Source: Chitinophaga pinensis (GTDB taxonomy: Bacteria > Bacteroidota > Bacteroidia > NS11-12g > UBA955). Taken from it: a DNA stretch of 38,634 nucleotides. Below, one piece after another: positions 24,588 to 32,805 of this stretch. Each line of letters starts with the position of its first letter. Within the stretch, counting starts at the first letter, position 1. Where the stretch lies: the NCBI GenBank assembly GCA_945865625.1, contig CAMBFD010000012.1, forward strand, positions 1 to 38,634, read 5' to 3'. The notes beneath the pieces are model-generated. The model did not search any database, was not told where the DNA came from, and saw nothing but the letters and a program-made list of their open reading frames with translations. The translations under genes and the position numbers were made by a program.

Positions 24588-27500
24588 ATGAAAAATCAAA
24601 ACTCTATTAAAACAATCTTATTATCTTTAATTATTTGTGTAAGTAGTTTATCGTATTCGCAAGAAAATCAAACATATAAAACTATTTCAAATAATAAACA
24701 TGCTCGAAATATTTCTAAAATAGAAAAGCAGTTTAGAAAGAATAAGGAAAAGTATAAAAAAACGGGTTCTGCAATGTATTTAACCCCCGATAAATATTGG
24801 GAACAGGAATATATTGCGACAATGAATCCCGCGTTAAAACGACCTACACCGGAAGTATTGGATAAGGAAATTCAGAATATCTTGGCGAAACAAGCGGCAA
24901 GTGAAATTGCGATTCAACCAGGAACAACAAATACAACTTGGAATTTAAGAGGTCCTAATTATGTGGGTGGAAGAACAAGGGCCTTAGCATGGGATCCTAA
25001 CGATACTACAGGTAAAAAAGTTTGGGCTGGGGCGGTTACCGGAGGATTATGGTACAACAACGATATCACAAGCAGCACAAGCCAATGGGTTTCAGTGAGC
25101 AGCGTTTGGTCAAATATTACAGTTTCATGCATTGCTTTTGATCCAAATAATTCAAAAATAATTTATGTAGGAACTGGTGAGGGATGGGGAACTACAAATA
25201 GTTCTTCTAGAGGACAAGGAATTTATAAAAGTACCGATGGTGGAAGTTCGTTTTCTTTGCTAACGAGTTCCACGTCGTATGTGTATATAAATGATATAGC
25301 TGTAAGGAATGTAAGTGGGACATCAGAAGTATGGGTGGCAGTGGATGCTTTGTATTATGGAGGACAATGGAATGGTCTTTCAAGTTACGGACTTAAAAAG
25401 AGCACCGATGGGGGTTCAACTTGGTCAAGTCCTTTGTCGTCATCGCCACAATATTCAATTGCAGACATAGAAATTGCGAAAGACAACAAAATTTGGGTTG
25501 GAACTCGCAAAAATCCCTACGGAACTACAACCAATGATGGGGGTGGAGGTCGAATATTTTACACAAGTAATGGATCAACTTGGTTTCAATGTTATGCGCA
25601 TACCGACAAGTTAAGTAGGGTGGAAATTGCATGTGCTCCAAACGATGCGAATACGATTTATGCACTTTTTGAATCAGGTGGGAAAGCAGACACACTGATT
25701 AAATCGAGAGATGGTGGAGCAACTTGGACAAGTATGAAAAAGCCTGTGGATGCAGATCAAGGCATTCCGGTTAAAGATTTCACAAGAGGACAGGCATGGT
25801 ATGATTTAACGATGGCAGTTTCTCCGTTAGATTCTAATAAATTAATTGTTGGAGGAATTGATTTATTTTATTCATCAAATGCTGGAAGTTCTTGGGTGCA
25901 AATGAGTAAATGGTCTAACAATCCAGGTTTGAGTTCTTTAAATTGTTCTTATGTACATGCCGATCAACATGCAATCATTTTTAAGCCAAATACATTAGGC
26001 ACTGTGTTATTTGGCTGTGATGGAGGTGTATTTTATTCTAACAATATCACAAACAATCCAGGAAGTACCGATGTAACTAGCGATAGAAATAATGGATATT
26101 TCGCAACTCAATTTTATGCTGGTGATTTATCGCAAACAGCAAATAAAAACATGTTTATCGGGGGTGCTCAAGATAATGGAACACATTTACTTACCAATGC
26201 AGCAATTTCTGATTGGAATATGGTTAGTGGGGGTGATGGAGCATATTGCTTTATTAGTCCCTCAAATGATTTAAAACAAATTTCAGCATACGTTTATAAC
26301 AACATATTTTATACAATAGATGGTTGGGCTTCTTCAAATCCCTTGATTTCCGATGGAACTACTGGAAAGTTTATCAATCCATCCGTTTGGGACGATAATG
26401 GCAGCGGTTATTTTTCAGGAAAAGATGCATTGACACTTTATCGCATTAAATTAACAACTGCACCAGGTACCCTCGGAACAATTACCGTTAAATCTTCTGG
26501 TTCGCCAGGAAAAGCAAGTGCTTTTGCTACATTTAAAAACCCTACAACTGGAAAAACAGAACTTTTTGTTGGTACAGATATTGGAACTATTTATAAAACA
26601 ACGGATGCTTGGGCTACAACACCTGTTTTTACTCAATTAGGTACCATTAACGCAGGCAATATATCATCAATCAGTATTTTAAACAAAGACACCATTGCAA
26701 TTACTTTATCCAATTATGGAATTAATAACATTTATGTTTCTCTTGATGCCGGAGCAACATGGAATGCCAAGGATGCTGGATTTGCCGATATGCCAATTTG
26801 GGGATTGTTATTTAATCCAAAAAGGCTAGGAGAGGCATTAATTGCAACAGAATTAGGTATTTATGGTACAAATGATTTGTATGCATCAACGCCAACATGG
26901 TCTGAATACAATTTAGGAATGGGTCCTGTTAAAACATTGCAATTGAAATATAGAAGTTCCGACCAAACAGTCATGGCAGTTACGCATGGTCGAGGTATTT
27001 TTACATCAAACGCATGGTCAATTTTAGATCCAATCACAAATTTGGGTTTTTCAGATGTCAATCCTTGTGTCAATCAAATTGTTACTTTCGTTGATTCAAC
27101 AAGGAATTTACCGACTTCTTGGAAATGGTCAATTACACCATCGACGTTTGCAACATATACTAATGGTGATTCAACTTCTAAAAGCCCTAAAGTGAAATTC
27201 TTAAAAAATGGAACATATACCATAAAATTAACGGCTACAAATGTTTCGGGTTCCAATACTAAATCAAAAGATATTGTTGTTCAAGACACCATTGGTATGG
27301 GTTTGTTTGTGAGTCATAGTCCATTGAAACCTTGCTTTGGAGATTCGGTTGGATTTATAAGTTCGCCAACAAATTCTAAAATGATTGGTATGAAATTAAA
27401 ATATCAATGGTATATAAATGGAGCTATTTTAACAGGAAAAGACACATTGACGTATTATAAAAAATACAAAATATCAGCAGACAGCAGTAATTTTAGTTTA

Positions 27501-28034
27501 AAGGTTACATCAACAGCAAAATGTGCGGTTCCAGCAAGCGTTTTTAGCAACAATGATGCGGTTGTGTTGAAAGTTAAGAAAATTAGCATCAAATGCAGCA
27601 ATGATACATTTTATGTGAACGTTAAGCCAACTGGAGGCTCTGTAAAATGGTTTAGAAACGGCATCAATGTTGGAAATGGTGACTTTTATCATGCTAAACA
27701 AAAGGGAAATTACAATGCGGTTTATATGAATTCAGGATGTAATTCTGACTCATCCAATAGAATTACTTTGTTGTCGGTTGGTATTCAAAAAAACAACCAA
27801 ATGGCATTTGGAAAGCTGTATCCAAATCCTGCCAAAGATTGGTTGCATTGGGATTCAAAATCAAATGGAACATTAGAATTATGGTCTATAAATGGTCAAA
27901 TTTGTATGGAACAAATTGTTGAGGTAAACAAGACTTACAAATTGAATGTAAGTCAATTAGCAAAAGGAATATATACAATGAGATTAAAGACCAATGACAA
28001 TCGAATTTATATTGATCAAATTGTAATACAATAA
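24588..28034 (+). CDS. Secreted Asp-box (sortilin/VPS10-like) repeat protein with PKD and T9SS type A sorting domains
   Basis: I choose the ATG at 24588 over the TTG at 24570; it gives a clean signal peptide (KTILLSLIICVSSLSYSQ) and 1148 residues. Residues ~100-820 carry many Asp-box/BNR-like turns (STDGGSSF, STDGGSTW, SRDGGATW, SSNAGSSW, SLDAGATW), which predict one or two large beta-propellers as in sortilin-like and glycan- or glucan-binding exo-proteins. A PKD-like domain follows (about 830-910; SWKWSIT, FLKNGTYTIKLTATN), then an Ig-like region. The last ~75 residues are a type A sorting domain (LYPNPAKDWLHW, LWSINGQI, LAKGIYTMRLKT). Catalytic residues are not identifiable, so enzyme versus binding protein is open. 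A terminator follows. Confidence 0.9.
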   Translation: MKNQNSIKTILLSLIICVSSLSYSQENQTYKTISNNKHARNISKIEKQFRKNKEKYKKTGSAMYLTPDKYWEQEYIATMNPALKRPTPEVLDKEIQNILAKQAASEIAIQPGTTNTTWNLRGPNYVGGRTRALAWDPNDTTGKKVWAGAVTGGLWYNNDITSSTSQWVSVSSVWSNITVSCIAFDPNNSKIIYVGTGEGWGTTNSSSRGQGIYKSTDGGSSFSLLTSSTSYVYINDIAVRNVSGTSEVWVAVDALYYGGQWNGLSSYGLKKSTDGGSTWSSPLSSSPQYSIADIEIAKDNKIWVGTRKNPYGTTTNDGGGGRIFYTSNGSTWFQCYAHTDKLSRVEIACAPNDANTIYALFESGGKADTLIKSRDGGATWTSMKKPVDADQGIPVKDFTRGQAWYDLTMAVSPLDSNKLIVGGIDLFYSSNAGSSWVQMSKWSNNPGLSSLNCSYVHADQHAIIFKPNTLGTVLFGCDGGVFYSNNITNNPGSTDVTSDRNNGYFATQFYAGDLSQTANKNMFIGGAQDNGTHLLTNAAISDWNMVSGGDGAYCFISPSNDLKQISAYVYNNIFYTIDGWASSNPLISDGTTGKFINPSVWDDNGSGYFSGKDALTLYRIKLTTAPGTLGTITVKSSGSPGKASAFATFKNPTTGKTELFVGTDIGTIYKTTDAWATTPVFTQLGTINAGNISSISILNKDTIAITLSNYGINNIYVSLDAGATWNAKDAGFADMPIWGLLFNPKRLGEALIATELGIYGTNDLYASTPTWSEYNLGMGPVKTLQLKYRSSDQTVMAVTHGRGIFTSNAWSILDPITNLGFSDVNPCVNQIVTFVDSTRNLPTSWKWSITPSTFATYTNGDSTSKSPKVKFLKNGTYTIKLTATNVSGSNTKSKDIVVQDTIGMGLFVSHSPLKPCFGDSVGFISSPTNSKMIGMKLKYQWYINGAILTGKDTLTYYKKYKISADSSNFSLKVTSTAKCAVPASVFSNNDAVVLKVKKISIKCSNDTFYVNVKPTGGSVKWFRNGINVGNGDFYHAKQKGNYNAVYMNSGCNSDSSNRITLLSVGIQKNNQMAFGKLYPNPAKDWLHWDSKSNGTLELWSINGQICMEQIVEVNKTYKLNVSQLAKGIYTMRLKTNDNRIYIDQIVIQ

Positions 28035-28059
28035 TTTTAGATTTCTATATTTTGATAAA

Positions 28060-28087
28060 AGCCCTGTAATTTACGGGGCTTTTTTTA
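28060..28087 (+). terminator. Terminator after the hmgA/T9SS cargo unit
   Basis: AGCCCTGTAA at 28060-28069 pairs with TTACGGGGCT at 28071-28080 (one G-T pair; the tip opens into the loop) and is followed by seven T's. It lies 26 bases after the stop at 28034. Confidence 0.85.
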
Positions 28088-28315
28088 TGGATATAAGGGT
28101 GATTTTTTGCCTGGCATTTAATTGTTTGGAATGGATATGAGATCTTATAAGTATTGAGATTATCGTCTAGATAGAATATAGAAAAGAGTATATTTCCTTA
28201 AATGATATGGAGTTTGGTTAACTTTGTGGGCATCCACACGGAATCCATAATTGTTTTATAATTTACATTATGTTAAATAGTAATTTCGCTAAACAACCTA
28301 CTTCATAGCGTTTAC
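28088..28315. other. Intergenic stretch without recognisable features
   Basis: Between the two convergent terminators lie about 230 AT-rich bases. I see no open frame with coding character, no tRNA-like fold, no repeat array and no strong promoter box. It is probably plain spacer between convergent units. Confidence 0.5.
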
Positions 28316-28346
28316 AAAAAAAAAAGCCCGATGAATATCACCGGGC
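28316..28346 (-). terminator. Terminator after the gyrA/TPR lipoprotein unit
   Basis: On the minus strand GCCCGGTGA (28346 to 28338) pairs with TCATCGGGC (28334 to 28326) around a 3-base loop, with one G-T pair, followed by ten T's. It lies just past the stop of the TPR lipoprotein gene. Confidence 0.87.
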
Positions 28347-28369
28347 CTCTTTAGATTTAAAATAATATT

Positions 28370-29902
28370 TTAGAAGATTACTGAAGCTTGAGCCCCATTA
28401 CCTTCAGTTTGCATTTCTTTTACAAGAACGCCATTTACGAATAATTCTACTTTTACATTTCCAGATTTTCCATTATTTCTAGCACTGATTTGTAACATGT
28501 CTGACTTGTCGATATAGTCAAACTCTTTTTCCCAAGTTCCTTTAATATCAGTTAACGATGAAACAGTATTCATTTTATTATTATAAGAAATATCAAACGA
28601 AGAACCTGTTCCAGAAACGCGATATTTAAATGTTGAACCTATAGAAATCGAAACACCGTCATAATTTCTTATTTTATCGCGTTGTTCCGATGCACATGTC
28701 TTATCGTTTAATTCTAAACAAACATTTCTTAAAGCCTTTGCAATATCCTTCAATTCAGTGAGTTTGTAATTCGTGTTTTCTGAGGCAAATTGTAAATTTG
28801 TTTTAGCATCGATGAAAGTTTCGAGTATTTTGGAATCTAATTTTTTCTTTTCGTCTACATTTCCAGTTTTTGCTTTTTGCTCGTTTAATTTACGAACTTC
28901 AAATTTATAGAGTGCAACGCCTAAATTCCAGCAGGCATCATAATTGAATTCATCCAATTTTTTCGACTCTCTGTAATCAGCCATTGCTGCATCATAATCT
29001 TTACGTTGTTCATTCAAATAACCTCTAATCCAATAATTCTTAGATGTTGGATTTTGTTTAATTTGATTGTCAACATCTGCAAATAATTCATTTTCTTTTT
29101 CCGCAGAAATGTAAAAATTAACCAAGACTGTAAAAATTTCATTGTCGTTATTTGACTTTACCAAAGCCGCTTTAATCACCTCTTTAGCTTTTAAAGTATC
29201 TTTCGACTCTAGATAAAGACGACTTAACGCTTCCACTACTGCAGCTGTTGGCTTTTCTTCGGTTACAAGACTGGTTAAAATACTTTTTCTCTTTTCAACA
29301 TCAGAATTTCCAATTGCAAAATATGCCAATCTTTCAATGAAGTACTTTCGATCTACCGTTGATCTTTTGAAATCGTTACTTGTTGCAGTATCAAGTTTAT
29401 CGTATAAATTTAACAATAAACGATAATAAACAGTTAAAGTATCAGCGATTAATGGCTTCTTTTTTACATCTGTAGTTTTTATGAAATCTTCAGAAAATGT
29501 TTGAGATTCATAAAAAGTTGCAATAAAAACATTGCGCAATTCAATATCGGCATCTTCCTTATATTCACTTTTCTTTGGATCTGGATGTTTGTAAAATTCC
29601 CAGAACGATTCACCTGCAATTAAACCAGCATTGTGTGAATAAGGTTTAATGAGTTCATTTCCTTTCTTTTCATAGATACGGCAATAAACTTTACCTTTTA
29701 CGAAATACATTCGAGCAGCGGTTTTTGTTTTCTCATTCACCGCCGCCATATCTATTTCTTCTTTGGCTGTAATGATTTCTTCCACTGCCCCGCTACTTAA
29801 ACTGAATTCAGCTGTGTTAATTGCTTTATTCTGCGCTGTACAAGCACTTACTAAGATGAACGGAAGTCCTAGAAATAAAGCTTTGATGTTGATTTTATTC
29901 AT
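28370..29902 (-). CDS. TPR-containing lipoprotein coupled to gyrA
   Basis: The 510-residue protein has a lipoprotein signal ([17 protein letters not shown], lipobox VSAC). The central part is helical with tetratricopeptide-like units, clearest around 290-335 ([30 protein letters not shown], then a second helix pair beginning [14 protein letters not shown]). A short beta-rich C-terminal domain (about 420-510) has [17 protein letters not shown] and ends with VKELFV-type strands. TPRs usually hold protein partners, so an envelope scaffolding role is likely. The ATG lies inside the last codons of gyrA (8-base overlap), which predicts translational coupling. I recall TPR genes beside gyrA in other Bacteroidota. 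No functional link to gyrase is known to me. Confidence 0.83.
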   Translation of the reverse strand: MNKINIKALFLGLPFILVSACTAQNKAINTAEFSLSSGAVEEIITAKEEIDMAAVNEKTKTAARMYFVKGKVYCRIYEKKGNELIKPYSHNAGLIAGESFWEFYKHPDPKKSEYKEDADIELRNVFIATFYESQTFSEDFIKTTDVKKKPLIADTLTVYYRLLLNLYDKLDTATSNDFKRSTVDRKYFIERLAYFAIGNSDVEKRKSILTSLVTEEKPTAAVVEALSRLYLESKDTLKAKEVIKAALVKSNNDNEIFTVLVNFYISAEKENELFADVDNQIKQNPTSKNYWIRGYLNEQRKDYDAAMADYRESKKLDEFNYDACWNLGVALYKFEVRKLNEQKAKTGNVDEKKKLDSKILETFIDAKTNLQFASENTNYKLTELKDIAKALRNVCLELNDKTCASEQRDKIRNYDGVSISIGSTFKYRVSGTGSSFDISYNNKMNTVSSLTDIKGTWEKEFDYIDKSDMLQISARNNGKSGNVKVELFVNGVLVKEMQTEGNGAQASVIF

Positions 29903-32483
29903 TATTTTCAGAGTTTACTGTGGTTTCATTGTTATCTACATTTCCTTCAGTTGTAATATCAATATTGGTTTCATCGGAAATTCCCTCAATCATTTCAATT
30001 TCTTCATCTTCATCTTCTTTAGGCGTTTTTGCAATGCTTGCAATTGCGTCTTTATCTTTGATGTTGATTAAACGAACACCTTGAGTTGCTCTTCCCATGA
30101 CTCTAAGTTTATCTACAGCCATGCGAATTGTCATTCCACTTTTGCAAATAATCATCAGACCATCCTCGTCATTTACACTCATCAAGCCAACCAAATGACC
30201 TGTTTTTTCAGTGATGGATAAAGTTTTAACACCTTTGCCACCTCTTCCAGTCACACGATAATCGTCTAGATCGGACCGTTTTCCATATCCTTTTTCACTC
30301 ACAACCAAAATGGTAGTACTTTCTTTGTTAGGATTAACACAAACCATGCCAATTACTTCATCTTCGTCATCTTCTAATGTAACTCCTCTTACGCCTGAGG
30401 CAGTACGACCCATTGGACGAACCTTTGCTTCAGGGAAACGAATTGCTTTTCCTTTCTTTTTAGCAATGATAATTTCACTTTCACCATCAGTAAGATTTGC
30501 TTGCAACAATTCATCACCTTCTCTAACAGTAATTGCATTGATACCATTTGTTCTTGGACGACTGTAGGCTTCTAGAGTTGTTTTCTTAACAGTTCCTTTT
30601 TTGGTTACCATGATAATTGAATTGTTATTCAAGTATTCAGGATCTTTAAGGTTGTTTACATTTAAATAGGCCTTGATTTTATCTCCAGGAGGGATACTAA
30701 TTAGGTTTTGAATAGGTCTGCCTTTGGTTGCTTTAGCACCTTCAGGAATTTCATAAACTTTTAACCAGAAGCATCTTCCCTGCTCTGTAAACAATAATAA
30801 ATAGTTGTGAGTACTTGCAATAAATAAATGTTCAACGAAATCTTCATCTCTATGTGAAACACCTCTTAATCCCTTTCCACCTCTATTTTGTTCTTTATAT
30901 TCAGATAATTGAGTTCTTTTGATATACCCCTTATGCGAAATGGTAATTACAACTTCTTCATTTGGAATTAGATCCTCAATATTGATTTCTTCAGCATTGA
31001 ATTCAATTCTAGTTCTGCGATTATCACCATATTTAAGAACCATTTCATTGGTTTCATCTTTAATGATTTGCATTCTTAATTGTTCATCAGCCAAAATACT
31101 TTCGTAGTATTGAATTTCTTTCATGATGGCATTGTATTCTTCACGAATTTTATCAATTTCTAGTCCAGTTAAGCGTTGTAAACGCATGTCTAATATTGCT
31201 TTAGATTGAATTTCGCTCAATCCAAAATTCGACATCAACCCTTCTCTCGCTTCATCTGGGGTTCTGCTTTGTCTAATTAATTTAATGACCGCGTCTAAGT
31301 TGTCTAACGCAATAATTAGTCCCTCCAAAATATGGATTCGTTTTCTAGCTTCCGCTAGTAAATACTTCGTTCTACGTAAAATAATTTCATGTCTGTGGTT
31401 CACGAAATGCTTAATCATGTCTTTTAGATTTAACATTTCAGGTTTACCGGCAACCAAGGCTATATTGTTTACTGAAAAACTACTTTTAAGTGGTGTAAAT
31501 TTAAATAATTGATTCAAAACGATGTTTGGTATCACATCTCGTTTCAAATCGAATACTATACGCATCCCTTGTCTACCAGATTCATCGCGAACTGCCGATA
31601 TACCTTCAATGATTTTCTCATTGATTAAGTCAACAGTTTTAACAATAATTTGCGATGGAGTTACTTGATAAGGAACTTCAGTGATTACAATCATTTCTTT
31701 ACCTGTACTTGATTGTTCAAACTCAGCTTTACCACGCATAACAATTCGACCACGGCCAGTTTCGAAAGCATCACGTATTCCTTCAACACCATATATCACG
31801 GCACCGGTTGGAAAATCTGGACCTTTTACAACCTCCATTAATTCTTCAATGGTTACGTCGTTGTTGTCAATATATTTGATAACACCTTCGCAAACCTCTG
31901 TTAAATTATGAGGGGCCATATTGGTTGCCATACCTACTGCAATACCACTGGCTCCGTTGATTAATAAATTCGGAACTTTTGCGGGCATTACTGTTGGTTC
32001 TTGTAAACTTTCATCAAAATTTGGCTTGAAATTAACAGTGTCTTTGTCGATATCTGTAATCATTTCTTCCGCAATTTTGCGCATACGTGCTTCTGTGTAA
32101 CGCATTGCTGCCGGTGGATCACCATCGATAGAACCGAAGTTACCTTGTCCGTCAACAAAAGGGTATCTTAAACTCCAATCTTGAGCCATACGCACCATGG
32201 TATCGTATACACTGCTATCGCCATGTGGGTGATATTTACCCAAAACCTCCCCAACAATACGGGCAGATTTTTTATAAGGTCTATTAGATGCAAGTCCTAA
32301 GTCAACCATTCCATACAATACCCTTCTGTGTACTGGTTTTAAACCGTCTCTCACATCAGGGAGTGCACGTGAAACAATCACCGACATTGAATAATCAATG
32401 TAGGCAGTTTTCATTTCATCTTCAATATTTATCGAGATGATTCTTTCGTTCAATTCTTCTAGGTTGTTGTTATTCTCTTCCAT
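29895..32483 (-). CDS. gyrA: DNA gyrase subunit A
   Basis: GyrA is the DNA-cleaving subunit of gyrase, which introduces negative supercoils. I choose the ATG at 32483 ([20 protein letters not shown], 862 residues) over the upstream frame opening. The catalytic tyrosine is Y129 in [11 protein letters not shown]. The quinolone-resistance region reads [11 protein letters not shown], with serine and aspartate at the E. coli 83 and 87 positions, i.e. the susceptible state. The C-terminal pinwheel has the GyrA box as QNRGGKG, where the second residue differs from QRRGGKG. A long acidic tail ([17 protein letters not shown] and beyond) ends the protein. Identity as gyrase rather than topoisomerase IV ParC rests on the GyrA box and the tail. 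Confidence 0.96.
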   Translation of the reverse strand: MEENNNNLEELNERIISINIEDEMKTAYIDYSMSVIVSRALPDVRDGLKPVHRRVLYGMVDLGLASNRPYKKSARIVGEVLGKYHPHGDSSVYDTMVRMAQDWSLRYPFVDGQGNFGSIDGDPPAAMRYTEARMRKIAEEMITDIDKDTVNFKPNFDESLQEPTVMPAKVPNLLINGASGIAVGMATNMAPHNLTEVCEGVIKYIDNNDVTIEELMEVVKGPDFPTGAVIYGVEGIRDAFETGRGRIVMRGKAEFEQSSTGKEMIVITEVPYQVTPSQIIVKTVDLINEKIIEGISAVRDESGRQGMRIVFDLKRDVIPNIVLNQLFKFTPLKSSFSVNNIALVAGKPEMLNLKDMIKHFVNHRHEIILRRTKYLLAEARKRIHILEGLIIALDNLDAVIKLIRQSRTPDEAREGLMSNFGLSEIQSKAILDMRLQRLTGLEIDKIREEYNAIMKEIQYYESILADEQLRMQIIKDETNEMVLKYGDNRRTRIEFNAEEINIEDLIPNEEVVITISHKGYIKRTQLSEYKEQNRGGKGLRGVSHRDEDFVEHLFIASTHNYLLLFTEQGRCFWLKVYEIPEGAKATKGRPIQNLISIPPGDKIKAYLNVNNLKDPEYLNNNSIIMVTKKGTVKKTTLEAYSRPRTNGINAITVREGDELLQANLTDGESEIIIAKKKGKAIRFPEAKVRPMGRTASGVRGVTLEDDEDEVIGMVCVNPNKESTTILVVSEKGYGKRSDLDDYRVTGRGGKGVKTLSITEKTGHLVGLMSVNDEDGLMIICKSGMTIRMAVDKLRVMGRATQGVRLINIKDKDAIASIAKTPKEDEDEEIEMIEGISDETNIDITTEGNVDNNETTVNSENNE

Positions 32484-32702
32484 GTGAAAATATAAGTACT
32501 GCAATTTAGTGAAATTGGCTCGATAAACCTCTTTTAACTACACTATCTTGCCCACATTTTTTATACATTTTAACGATTTATTTTAGCTAATAAGTTTGTC
32601 TAATTTGGAATTTAAGAATTTAGAAAAACAAAACCACCAAAAAACAACACTTAACTAATTTATTTTGAATGCTTTAAGTTATTTTTCTTATTCGTAATAT
32701 TG

Positions 32703-32732
32703 CAAAAATATGACAATCTCAAATTGTTCAAA
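32703..32732 (-). promoter_or_regulatory. Putative gyrA promoter
   Basis: On the minus strand TTTG (32732 to 32729), an 18-base spacer and TATTTTTG (32710 to 32703) match the Bacteroidota -33/-7 pattern TTTG-N-TAnnTTTG. It would give a leader of about 215 bases before the gyrA ATG. The rest of the 32484-32751 gap is AT-rich, and I see nothing else in it. It is the best of the promoter matches here, but chance hits are common in such DNA. Confidence 0.4.
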
Positions 32733-32751
32733 ATAGGCAATTTAACAACAC

Positions 32752-32779
32752 AAAAAAGGCCGAACGATGTTCGGCCTTT
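32752..32779 (-). terminator. Terminator after the M16 peptidase gene
   Basis: AAAGGCCGAAC (32755-32765) and GTTCGGCCTTT (32769-32779) form a perfect 11-base stem with loop GAT. The A run at 32752-32757 becomes a T run on the minus strand. It lies 27 bases past the stop of the peptidase gene and separates that gene from the gyrA promoter region. Confidence 0.9.
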
Positions 32780-32805
32780 AAAAAGATAATTTAATCCTTA
32801 AAAGT

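Noticed and set aside
15646-28034. Possible genomic island or mobile element covering the surface-protein operon
   Set aside because: No integrase, transposase, flanking repeats or base-composition jump is visible; the nearby tRNA-Val has no duplicated 3' end that I can find.
28088-28315. Possible small RNA or short gene between convergent terminators
   Set aside because: No promoter box, stable fold or open frame of useful length could be supported.
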